Below are positions 23,120 to 30,731 of a DNA stretch of 33,051 nt, piece by piece (position 1 is the stretch's first letter; every line of letters starts with the position of its first letter). The notes under the pieces are model-generated. The model worked only from the letters and a program-made list of their open reading frames with translations. It made no database searches and was not told the DNA's origin. Source of the stretch: Oscillospiraceae bacterium (GTDB taxonomy: Bacteria > Bacillota > Clostridia > Oscillospirales > Oscillospiraceae); the NCBI GenBank assembly GCA_017622995.1, contig JAGAQA010000054.1, forward strand, positions 1 through 33,051, read 5' to 3'. The translations under genes and the position numbers were made by a program.

Positions 23120-23332
23120 TCAGTGTTTGTCCCCGCTGTCTGTGACATCTACCATGCATACAAAGAAAACCGAGCTGCCGTTTTCGGTGAACACCTTTCG
23201 GCCGATGTCGTCAATCACCCGGACCGCTCCATCCTTGCGTACAATCCGGTATGTCACCCGGTCGATGGAATCCTCGGAACGGAGGATTTGCTCGCCAATC
23301 GCTTGTTCCACCTCGTTTTTTTCGTATCCCTG
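23120..23332 (-). pseudogene. PAS-domain fragment (decayed sensor)
   Basis: The minus-strand frame reads QGYEKNEVEQAIGEQI, then a segment with VTYRIVRKDGAVRVIDDIGR and FFVCMVDVTDSGDKH. This has the order of a PAS-PAC unit (YRI-RKDG-RW-DD-G then VFYVFIVDIT) found in clostridial histidine kinases and GGDEF proteins. A TGA sits directly before it, and the protein ends directly after the PAC strand, so only about 70 residues survive. No ribosome site fits a start. I call it a remnant. Confidence 0.55.
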
Positions 23333-23338
23333 TCACCA

Positions 23339-23374
23339 TTGGCAGCTCTTTCCCGCTGCCAAGGTCCTTTTTTC
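23339..23374 (+). terminator. Terminator-like hairpin in the deoC downstream region
   Basis: Perfect 8-bp arms TTGGCAGC (23339-23346) and GCTGCCAA (23355-23362), 8-nt loop, then GGTCCTTTTTT. It serves as backup for deoC or marks a lost gene. Confidence 0.7.
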
Positions 23375-23530
23375 AAAAGAAAACCAGAAAACAGTGCATA
23401 TCCTACAATCATAATATACCACCCCTCAGCAGAAATCAACATTGGATCCGCAAATAATGAGACAAATCGTCCGAAAAGTCGCTGGGCAGGCAGGCTGCAA
23501 AAAATAATTGGGGGCGCGCCGTGGCAAATG

Positions 23531-23559
23531 TTGACTTCGTAACATTTTCTGCCTACAAT
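23531..23559 (+). promoter_or_regulatory. Promoter of the 236- and 74-residue genes
   Basis: -35 TTGACT (23531-23536), 17-bp spacer, -10 TACAAT (23554-23559), 35 bp before the start codon. Confidence 0.75.
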
Positions 23560-23593
23560 ATCCCTAATCCATCGGTGAAAAGGAGCGAATACA

Positions 23594-24304
23594 ATGAAAC
23601 CCTGGCAAGAGGAATGGCAGCGTTTCCGGCAAATGAACGGGAAGCAGAAGCTGGTGCACCTGTGGACCTACTATAAATTTCATATTCTGGTTATCCTTGC
23701 AGCGCTTGTAATCATCGGCGATTTCGGCATCCGGGCCTTTACAAAGAAAACCCCGGTGCTCTATCTGGGCGAAGTGAACATAGCCGCGGATGCGGACCTG
23801 CAGAACGCCCTCAGCACCGGATACCTGGACCATACAGGCTCCGACCCGGACAGGCAGGAGGTATTCCTCTACACCGCCATCTGCCTGTTCAAGGAGCCCA
23901 CCATGGAGAACCAGGAGTATGTCTCCGCCTCCCAGATGAAGCTGATGACCGCCACCAACACCCAGATGCTGGACCTGGTCCTCATGAACCGGGAGGGCTA
24001 CGACATCTGCTCTGCCAACGGCTACCTGGTAGACCTACGTACCGTCTTCCCTGCCGGGGATCCCCAATGGGCGGCTCTGGCAGCCTGCCTGACGGAAAAT
24101 GATGTGCTTCTGACGGATGACAGCACGGAAGAATATTCCACGGTCACCCAAAAGGTATGCAATGGACTGGATGTCAGCCGGTTTCCGATTTTTCAGCAGG
24201 GGGACTATCCCGACGGCATTTACCTGGGTCTGATTACGGGCACCCCCCGGATGGAGGAATGCAGAAACTATATTGCCTATCTGTCCGCGTGGCAGCCGGA
24301 TTGA
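23594..24304 (+). CDS. Hypothetical membrane-anchored protein, 236 residues
   Basis: I recognise only a general clostridial pattern: a charged N-terminal helix (WQEEWQRFRQMNGKQKL), HLWTYYKFH, one membrane helix at about 30-46 (ILVILAALVIIGDFGIR), and an outside domain of about 185 residues rich in acidic and aromatic residues. No enzyme motif is visible. AAAAGGAG lies 8 nt before ATG 23594. It is cotranscribed with the 74-residue protein 23 bp later. A role as cell-envelope accessory protein is a guess only. Confidence 0.8.
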   Translation: MKPWQEEWQRFRQMNGKQKLVHLWTYYKFHILVILAALVIIGDFGIRAFTKKTPVLYLGEVNIAADADLQNALSTGYLDHTGSDPDRQEVFLYTAICLFKEPTMENQEYVSASQMKLMTATNTQMLDLVLMNREGYDICSANGYLVDLRTVFPAGDPQWAALAACLTENDVLLTDDSTEEYSTVTQKVCNGLDVSRFPIFQQGDYPDGIYLGLITGTPRMEECRNYIAYLSAWQPD

Positions 24305-24327
24305 TTCCGCAAACAGGAGGAGAAACA

Positions 24328-24552
24328 ATGAAAAGTCTGCTGATCAAGGATACAACGGAAGAAGAACGCCGCAGAATTGTGGAGGAGTCCCTGGGGCTGC
24401 CGGGTGCCTGCGACGACTGCATGGGCGGTATCGCGGATATGTACGATGACTACATCTACGGGAAGCGGGAGCTCCGGGAGATTACCATGTCCTTCCGCAC
24501 CGGCTATACCACCGCCATGAAGGGCCCGGAGCGCTCAGGCTGCGGATACTGA
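24328..24552 (+). CDS. Hypothetical protein, 74 residues, with CxxC motif
   Basis: Small acidic soluble protein. Residues about 25-31 (LPGACDDCMGGI) carry a CxxC pair that could bind metal, followed by a helical YDDYIYGKRELREI. AGGAGGAG lies 8 nt before ATG 24328. It is the second gene of a two-gene unit with the membrane protein before it. I do not recognise a family with known function. Confidence 0.8.
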   Translation: MKSLLIKDTTEEERRRIVEESLGLPGACDDCMGGIADMYDDYIYGKRELREITMSFRTGYTTAMKGPERSGCGY

Positions 24553-24579
24553 CGGACCGCAAAACCCAATAAAACACCA

Positions 24580-24611
24580 AACGCCCCAAAGCAATTGTGC
24601 CTTGGGGCGTT
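24580..24611 (-). terminator. Terminator of the chromate transporter genes
   Basis: Arms AACGCCCCAA (24580-24589) and TTGGGGCGTT (24602-24611). On the minus strand a T-rich stretch (TTTGGTGTTTTATT) follows. It may also end the plus-strand unit, though without a T-run there. Confidence 0.75.
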
Positions 24612-24645
24612 GCGCTTATCAAAAAGTCATGTCATGGCAGCCCTT

Positions 24646-25218
24646 TCAGGCACTCCACAGAAGCATTCCCAGCAGGGCAGACAGCAGAATCATCAGGATC
24701 AGCGGGGGCGCGGAATTTTTCCATTTGATCCACCCCGACCGAACCGCCCACAGCACGGCAAACAGACCGATGGCCCGCCCATCCGGGACAATGGGACCCC
24801 TTCCGCCGGAATAGCTCAGCAGCGTGGAAAGGCCCATGGTAAGGGCGGTAGCAAGAATCATCCCCACCACACAGGGACGGACACCGGAGAGAAACGCGTT
24901 GGTGAGCCTGTACTTCATCAGATTCTTCAGCACCGAGGCGATCAACAAAATGATGAGGAAGGCGGGCAGCACCACGCCCAGCGTTGCCAGAAACGCGCCC
25001 AATGCCCCCGCCTGAGAGGCGCCCACAAAGGTGGCCATGTTCACGGCGATAGGGCCGGGGGTAGATTCCGCCACGGCGATAAAGCTCATCAGCTCCGCTT
25101 CCGTCAGCCAGCCATGGCTCAGCACCGCATCCCGGATCAGAGAGATCATGCCAAAGCCGCCGCCAAAGGACAGGGCGCCCACCATCAGAAAGTCCAGAAA
25201 CAATTCCGGATAAATCAT
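24646..25218 (-). CDS. chrA: Chromate transporter family protein, second half (ChrA-like)
   Basis: 190 residues with about five membrane helices. Short ChrA proteins work as pairs of antiparallel halves. Family marks: FGGGFGMISLIRD near 20-32 and AESTPGPIAVNMATFVG at about 51-67. The ATG at 25218 overlaps the stop of the preceding half in ATGA, so translation is coupled. A reading frame extending upstream is ruled out by that overlap. Despite the name, such pairs in anaerobes may carry other oxyanions. Confidence 0.92.
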   Translation of the reverse strand: MIYPELFLDFLMVGALSFGGGFGMISLIRDAVLSHGWLTEAELMSFIAVAESTPGPIAVNMATFVGASQAGALGAFLATLGVVLPAFLIILLIASVLKNLMKYRLTNAFLSGVRPCVVGMILATALTMGLSTLLSYSGGRGPIVPDGRAIGLFAVLWAVRSGWIKWKNSAPPLILMILLSALLGMLLWSA

Positions 25219-25823
25219 GCCGCTCTTCCCCCTCTCATATTCCGAAGGGTTTCGCCGACAATTCCTACCGTGCCGCAGATCAGAATATAATACGCCGTGG
25301 AAAAGCGGACAGCGGTAAGAGAAAACACCAGCATAGTTACCATAACACCAATCATCAGCGTCAGATTTCTTCCCGTTTTTTTCATGCCCCTCAGCATTTT
25401 CAGCCCCGCGGAGGCAATCAGGTACACCACACACACCCGGATGCCGGAAAAGGCCCGGGCCACCCAGGGAATGGTGAGAAACCGGTCAAAATACAGGGAA
25501 ATGCAGTATATCACCAGAAAAGACGGGATGCACACCGCCGCCGTTGCCACCAGCGCGCCCCAAACCCCCGCGTTGCTGTAGCCGATATAGGTTGCGGCGT
25601 TGATGGCGATGGGGCCGGGCGTGGACTCCGCAATGGCCACCATGTCCAGGAATTCCTCCCGGTCCATCCACTTCTTCTTTCCCACAAATTCCTCTTCCAG
25701 CAGGGCAATCATGGCATAGCCGCCGCCAAAGGTAAGGGCACCGATCTTCAAAAAGCTGCCAAAAAGGCCCCAAAGCATATTCTTTTTGCCATCCCCGCCG
25801 GGGGGTGCTTGTTTCTTTTTCAT
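25215..25823 (-). CDS. chrA: Chromate transporter family protein, first half (ChrA-like)
   Basis: 202 residues, with the same fold as its neighbour: FGGGYAMIALLEEEFV (about 33-48), AESTPGPIAINAATYIGYS (about 65-83), then membrane helices. A Lys/Pro-rich N-terminal tail precedes the first helix. GGTGGAG lies about 8 nt before ATG 25823. It forms an operon with the second half. The promoter was not clearly seen: there is a TAGAAT about 30 bp upstream without a good -35. Confidence 0.92.
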   Translation of the reverse strand: MKKKQAPPGGDGKKNMLWGLFGSFLKIGALTFGGGYAMIALLEEEFVGKKKWMDREEFLDMVAIAESTPGPIAINAATYIGYSNAGVWGALVATAAVCIPSFLVIYCISLYFDRFLTIPWVARAFSGIRVCVVYLIASAGLKMLRGMKKTGRNLTLMIGVMVTMLVFSLTAVRFSTAYYILICGTVGIVGETLRNMRGGRAA

Positions 25824-26019
25824 TCTTTCTCCACCTTTCCTGCCTATTCTATCACAAATTCGGAGCCCCGCATACCTGAATTTTCAAAACAGTCTCCCTA
25901 TTTCCAGAAAAATCAGAGATTGCGCCCATGAATATTTCATGAATTCTAACTGTAAGGGTAGAATTATTCCACAAACTGTGGTAGAATGTCCCTAAGTATA
26001 CCATATGGAGATTATGCCT

Positions 26020-28104
26020 ATGTTGGAATTGTTGGCCCCTGCGGGGTCTATGGAATCCCTTCGCGCGGCGGTGCAGAACGGCGCCGATGCCGTGTATCTG
26101 GGCGTCGGGGAATTCAACGCCCGGCAAAGCGCAAAGAACTTCACCCTGGAAACCCTGGGTGAAGCCCTGAAATACTGCCATATCCGGGGGGTTCAGGTCC
26201 ACCTGACCCTCAACACCCTGGTTGCCGACCGGGAGATGCAGCAGCTGCGCAATCTGATCCGCTCCGCCGCCCAGGCAGGCGTGGATGCCTTCATCGTCCA
26301 GGACTGGGGCGTGGTGCAGCTGTGCCGCCAGATCGCGCCCCATGTGCCGGTCCACGGCTCCACCCAGATGACCGTGCACAATCTGGCAGGCGTCCAGATG
26401 TGCGCAGCCATGGGAATCCGGCGGGTGGTTCTCAGCCGGGAACTGAACCGGAACGAGATCCAGTACATCTGCGCAAACTCCCCCATTGAAATTGAAATAT
26501 TCGGCCACGGAGCCCTGTGCATGTGCTACTCCGGCCAGTGTTATCTCTCCGCCATGATCGGCTCCCGGTCCGGCAACCGGGGCCGGTGCGCCCAGCCCTG
26601 CCGCCAGAGCTACGGCTACTCCCGCTGGGAAAACAAGTATCCCCTGAGTCTGAAGGACAACTGTCTGGTCCACTATGTGCAGGCCATCGAAGAAATGGGC
26701 GTTGTCTCCCTGAAGCTGGAGGGCCGGATGAAGCGGCCCGAATATGTGGCCGCCGTGACCCAGGTCTACCGGCAGGCCATTGACGGCGCTCCCGTTACTC
26801 CGGAGATGATGCAGACCCTTTCCGATGCCTTTAACCGCCAGGGCTTTACCAACGGCTACTACCTGGGCAAGGTCACCACCCGGATGTTCGGCGTCCGGGA
26901 GGAGGTTCCGGAGAATCCGGAATTCCTGCAGGCTGCCCGGCAGAGCTACGAATCCGGCGAAGCGCCCCTGGTGGATCTCAAATTCCGGGCCGTGGTCACC
27001 GTGGACGGCAGCAGTCTGACTGCCTCGGATGCCGAGGGCCATATGTGCATCGCCCAGGGGCCCATTCCGGAGCGGGCCGTGAACGTGGCCCTCACCGGCC
27101 AGGCCCTTGCGGCCCGGGTGGCAAAAACCGGAGGCACCCCCTACCGCTGCGCCGAGGTACGCACCCAGGTTGACCCGGGGCTTATGCTCTCCGCCGCGGC
27201 CATCAACGCCATGCGCCGGGATGTGCTGAACCAGATGACCGCCCTGCGGGCCCGCCGGGAGGAGCATCCGGTAAAGAAAGCTAAGGATATTCCCTATTTC
27301 AAAGGTCCCGGGGGGCTCCCGGGCCTGACGGTGCAGATCTCCACCCGGGAGCAGCTGACAAAGCGGCTTCTGGACAGTGAGACCGCCATGCTCTATGTAC
27401 CCCTGCACATCCTGGCCGAGGACGCCCGGCTCTGCCAGATTCTGGCAAACCGGGGCCGCTGCGCCGCGGTTTTGCCCCGGGTGGTTCACGACGACGAGCT
27501 GCCCCGGCTGATCAGCCGCCTGCACACTGTCCGCAGTCTGGGCATCCGGGACGCGCTGGTGGGCAACATCGGTCTGATGATCCCCGCCAAGGAAGCGGGC
27601 TTCCGGCTCCGGGGGGATTTTGGCCTGAACATTTTCAACTCCGCCTCGGCCAATGTGTGCCGGGATCTAAAGCTAGCCTCCGCCACCGTCAGCTTTGAAA
27701 TGACCCTGCCCCAGATCCGGGATCTGAGCAAGGCCGTGAATATGGAGATGATCGTCTACGGCCGTCTGCCGCTGATGATCACGGAACACTGCCTGATTAA
27801 GAACAAAACCGGCGAATGCGGCTGCCAGAGCGGCGTGCCCGTAAAGCTTACCGACAAAACCGGTGCGGATTTCCCCGTTATGAAGGAAGCCGACACCTGC
27901 CGCAGCGTCCTTCTCAACGGCAAGAAGCTCTACTGGCTGGACCGGCAAAACGACCTTGCCAAGCTGGGCCTGTGGGCCGTCCGGATGAACTTCACCACGG
28001 AAAATGCCCGGGAAGTGGACCGGATTCTGGAGGAATATCTGGTTCCCACCTCCTTTGACCCCGGCGCCTGCACCAGAGGGCTGTACCTAAGAGGCGTGGA
28101 GTGA
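26020..28104 (+). CDS. U32-family peptidase-like protein (RlhA/TrhP type RNA hydroxylation family)
   Basis: 694 residues. Characterised members of this family (RlhA, TrhP) make 5-hydroxycytidine in 23S rRNA or 5-hydroxyuridine in tRNA, probably with an Fe-S cluster; others were called collagenases. N-terminus ELLAPAGSMESL is typical. The U32 signature E-x-F-x2-G-x-x-C is seen as EIEIFGHGALCMCYSGQCYLS (cut here at 20), followed by further cysteines in RGRCAQPCRQSY. The long C-terminal part fits the DUF3656-type domain of RlhA-size proteins. I prefer ATG 26020 with GGAG 9 nt upstream; ATGs at 26005 and 26014 are also in frame. It stands alone. Confidence 0.88.
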   Translation: MLELLAPAGSMESLRAAVQNGADAVYLGVGEFNARQSAKNFTLETLGEALKYCHIRGVQVHLTLNTLVADREMQQLRNLIRSAAQAGVDAFIVQDWGVVQLCRQIAPHVPVHGSTQMTVHNLAGVQMCAAMGIRRVVLSRELNRNEIQYICANSPIEIEIFGHGALCMCYSGQCYLSAMIGSRSGNRGRCAQPCRQSYGYSRWENKYPLSLKDNCLVHYVQAIEEMGVVSLKLEGRMKRPEYVAAVTQVYRQAIDGAPVTPEMMQTLSDAFNRQGFTNGYYLGKVTTRMFGVREEVPENPEFLQAARQSYESGEAPLVDLKFRAVVTVDGSSLTASDAEGHMCIAQGPIPERAVNVALTGQALAARVAKTGGTPYRCAEVRTQVDPGLMLSAAAINAMRRDVLNQMTALRARREEHPVKKAKDIPYFKGPGGLPGLTVQISTREQLTKRLLDSETAMLYVPLHILAEDARLCQILANRGRCAAVLPRVVHDDELPRLISRLHTVRSLGIRDALVGNIGLMIPAKEAGFRLRGDFGLNIFNSASANVCRDLKLASATVSFEMTLPQIRDLSKAVNMEMIVYGRLPLMITEHCLIKNKTGECGCQSGVPVKLTDKTGADFPVMKEADTCRSVLLNGKKLYWLDRQNDLAKLGLWAVRMNFTTENAREVDRILEEYLVPTSFDPGACTRGLYLRGVE

Positions 28105-28107
28105 GAA

Positions 28108-28513
28108 TTGACAATTGACAATTGACAATTGACAGTTGACAATGCGAATCAAGAGCTGTAATACGGTAAACGCTGGAATCACAGAAACGTATGTCATCCT
28201 GAGCGGAGCGCGAAGCGCGCAGTCGAAGGATCTTTCCGGTGATTGGACCGTACTGCGGGGCGAAGGTAGAAGATCCTTCGACTCGCTGCGCTCGCTCAGG
28301 ATGACAAATCCGATTGTGCTCCGGTTATTTGCAACATTTGGGGCCTTGATTCGCATTAATAATTGACAGTTGACAATTATCGGTACGCTTTCAATAAAAC
28401 CCGAATTCAAAAACAGAGAATATTTCATCCTGTCTTTGGCGGATAATCAATCAATTTCAATCAATCCCCGCAAGGGATACCATAATTGTCAATTGTCAAC
28501 TGTCAATTGTCAA
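28108..28513. repeat. MITE-like repeat region with inverted TTGACAA arrays and nested inverted repeats
   Basis: Left end: five tandem TTGACAA units (28108-28142; the fourth ends in G). Centre-right: two units (28363-28376). Right end: four inverted units TTGTCAA (28486-28513). Inside, perfect 13-bp inverted repeats AATGCGAATCAAG (28141-28153) and CTTGATTCGCATT (28345-28357) flank a second inverted pair starting TGTCATCCTGAGC (28192-28233 and 28270-28306). The whole lies between the U32 stop and maf. No transposase is encoded, so it fits a non-autonomous element, or a nest of two. Confidence 0.8.
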
Positions 28514-28529
28514 TTAGAAAGGATTCACT

Positions 28530-29108
28530 ATGCAACTCATTCTCGCGTCCGCTTCCCCACGGCGAAAGGAACTATTGGGCCTTTACGGCATTCCCTTCAC
28601 CGTTAGGGCGGCGGATATTGATGAAACCATGGACCCGGGCAAGCCTCCCTTTGACGAGGTTGCCCGGCTGAGCCGGGAGAAGGCCCTGGCCGTTCCCCGG
28701 GAGCCGGAGGACGTGGTGGTGGCCGCTGACACCATTGTGGTCTGCGACGGCATTGTTTTGGGAAAGCCCAAAGACGAAGCCCAGGCCATAGAGATGCTGA
28801 GCCTTCTCTCCGGCCGGGCCCATCAGGTGATGACGGGCTGCACCGTACTCCGGGGCCAAAAAGGCGAAACCTTTACGGAGGTGACGGACATTCACTTCCG
28901 CCCCCTGTCCCCGGATGAAATCCGGCGCTATGTGGCCACCGGCGAACCCATGGACAAGGCAGGCGCTTACGGCATTCAGGGCGGCGCCGCCCTGTTCTGT
29001 CAGCGCATGGAGGGTGACTATTATAATGTAATGGGACTGCCCGTCTGCGCCCTTGGACAGGTCCTGAAGCAAATTGCCCCGGAATGGATGGAGGAACAAC
29101 AGGCATGA
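28530..29108 (+). CDS. maf: Maf-family nucleoside triphosphate pyrophosphatase
   Basis: 192 residues. House-cleaning enzyme that hydrolyses dTTP/UTP and modified nucleotides. Motifs: LASASPRRKELL at 5-16, AADTIVV near 65-71, GKPKDEAQA, and DKAGAYGIQGGA near 142-153. GAAAGGA lies about 9 nt before ATG 28530. The stop overlaps the mreC start by 4 nt (ATGA). The TTGTCAA array of the repeat region ends only 17 bp upstream of its ATG, so any promoter must lie within or beyond that element. Confidence 0.95.
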   Translation: MQLILASASPRRKELLGLYGIPFTVRAADIDETMDPGKPPFDEVARLSREKALAVPREPEDVVVAADTIVVCDGIVLGKPKDEAQAIEMLSLLSGRAHQVMTGCTVLRGQKGETFTEVTDIHFRPLSPDEIRRYVATGEPMDKAGAYGIQGGAALFCQRMEGDYYNVMGLPVCALGQVLKQIAPEWMEEQQA

Positions 29109-30004
29109 AGCAGCTCTTTAGTACCAAACTGAGAATTATTCTGGTGCTGGTCGTACTGGTTACGGCAGCCCTTTCCGTTGTGGCCGGTCTGACCAACCAG
29201 TCGGTGCCGGACCTGGTGATCCAGGGTCTGCTGACCCCTTTCCGGTCCGCCGCCACAGCCCTGACCAACACCGTGGAACGCTACTACAGCTACATGTTCA
29301 AATATGAGGCTCTGGAAGCGGAAAACCAGGTTCTCAAAGCCCAGATCGCCCAAATGGAGGACGTTGCCCGTCAGGCCGACGCCACCTCCCGTGAAAACGA
29401 GCGTCTGCGCAAAACCATCAAGCTGCAGAACGCCCACGAAAGCTATGTGCTGCAGGATGCCTATATCATCGGCTGGAGCTCCACCGACTTTACAAGCGTT
29501 CTGACCATCAACCGGGGCAGCGATGCCGGCATTGCCACCAATATGTGCGCCGTCACCGAAACCGGTGAGGTGGTGGGTCTGGTGACCCAGGTGGGCAAGA
29601 ACTACGCGGAAGTCAAAACCGTACTGGATTCCACCCTGGAAATTTCCTCCACCATCTCCTCCTCCGGCTACAACGGCATGGTGAAGGGCGGCTATATGAA
29701 CGGCACCGAAAAGCTGCTGAAAATGGACTATCTGCCCTCCGCCGCCATCATCCGGAACAATCAGCAGGTGGTTACCTCCGGTTCCACCGTGTACCCCCGG
29801 GGTCTGATCGTCGGCTCCGTGGTGGACGCCGGCTTTGAGCAGACCGGCGTTGCCAAGTACGCCCTGCTCAAATCCGCTGCCGACATTGATTCCCTGGAGC
29901 AGATTTTTATCATCACCCAGTACACCACCGATGTGGACACCGCCGGTGCTTCCGCCGACGGTTCCGCTGAAACCACCGCGGAAACCACCGCGCCTACGGA
30001 GTAA
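29105..30004 (+). CDS. mreC: Rod shape-determining protein MreC
   Basis: 299 residues. Membrane-anchored periplasmic scaffold that links MreB/MreD to PBP2 during sidewall growth. One membrane helix at about 9-28, coiled coil at about 63-107 (YEALEAENQVLKAQIAQMED ... ENERLRKTI), then the beta-rich MreC domain (TINRGSDAGIATNMCAV, GEVVGLVTQVG). Thr/Ala/Glu-rich C-terminal tail. ATG 29105 overlaps the maf stop. Second gene of maf-mreC-mreD-PBP2. Confidence 0.95.
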   Translation: MKQLFSTKLRIILVLVVLVTAALSVVAGLTNQSVPDLVIQGLLTPFRSAATALTNTVERYYSYMFKYEALEAENQVLKAQIAQMEDVARQADATSRENERLRKTIKLQNAHESYVLQDAYIIGWSSTDFTSVLTINRGSDAGIATNMCAVTETGEVVGLVTQVGKNYAEVKTVLDSTLEISSTISSSGYNGMVKGGYMNGTEKLLKMDYLPSAAIIRNNQQVVTSGSTVYPRGLIVGSVVDAGFEQTGVAKYALLKSAADIDSLEQIFIITQYTTDVDTAGASADGSAETTAETTAPTE

Positions 30005-30008
30005 CGCC

Positions 30009-30731
30009 ATGGCAGAGAATCGTAACCGGCGGCCTGCCGGAGGCAAACCCGCCGGAGGCCAGAGCCGTCCCAGATCTTCCGCGCCCCGGAGGCCCAGACG
30101 GCGGCGGAAGCCAAGCCTTTGGCAGGTGCTGGCGGACCGCATCACCCGCTACCGGGCGGAGCGGTCCGAATTCCGGCCCGACAGCCAGGAAAGCCCCTTC
30201 CTCAAATCCCTGCATTTTACCCATCAGCAGCGGATCCGCCTGCTGCGGTGGGTGCTTCTGAGCCTGGTGTGCATCCTGTGCCTGGTGGTGCAGGACTGCA
30301 TTATGAGCCGGTTCCGCCTCTTCGGCGCCACCACAGACCTGGCTGTGGCCGCCATTTTCCTTGTAACCATCATGGAAGGCAGCGAAACCGGCGGCATATT
30401 CGCCCTGCTGGCCAGCATTGTCTACCACTTTTCCGGCTCTGCCCCCGGGGCCTACTGTGTGTCCCTCATCGGCATTCCCGGAATTCTCTGCGCCCTGTTC
30501 CGCCAGCGGTTCTGGCATCGGGGCACCACGTCTAACCTACTGTGCAGCTCCATTGCCATGTTTGTCTATGAGATCGGCCTGTTCCTCACCGCCCTGTTTT
30601 TGGGCCTGACCCGGCTGGACCGCTTCCCCTACTTTGTACTCACCGCGGTCTACTCCATAGTCTTGATGATCCCGCTGTACCAGCTAATTATCCGAATCGG
30701 ACAAATGGGAGGTCATGTATGGAAAGATTGA
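30009..30731 (+). CDS. mreD: Rod shape-determining protein MreD with long basic N-terminal extension
   Basis: 240 residues; MreD is normally about 160-170. The first 75 residues are Arg/Pro/Gly-rich and likely cytosolic (PRRPRRRRK near 26-34). Membrane helices begin at about 77 (LLRWVLLSLVCILCLVVQ) and number about five. Family marks: LFGATTDLAVAA and FALLASIVYHFS. ATG 30009 is 4 bp after mreC; ribosome site is weak. It overlaps the PBP2 gene by 13 nt. The extension may bind nucleic acid, acidic lipid or a partner protein; this is inference. Confidence 0.9.
   Translation: MAENRNRRPAGGKPAGGQSRPRSSAPRRPRRRRKPSLWQVLADRITRYRAERSEFRPDSQESPFLKSLHFTHQQRIRLLRWVLLSLVCILCLVVQDCIMSRFRLFGATTDLAVAAIFLVTIMEGSETGGIFALLASIVYHFSGSAPGAYCVSLIGIPGILCALFRQRFWHRGTTSNLLCSSIAMFVYEIGLFLTALFLGLTRLDRFPYFVLTAVYSIVLMIPLYQLIIRIGQMGGHVWKD

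Noticed and set aside
25852-27525. Long minus-strand open frame of 557 codons opposite the U32 gene
   Set aside because: It is a shadow frame in GC-rich codons. The plus-strand frame carries the clear U32 signature, and the minus frame has a composition without recognisable domains.
28108-28513. Possible CRISPR array
   Set aside because: The repeats are 7 bp, tandem and without spacers, and the two ends are inverted relative to each other.
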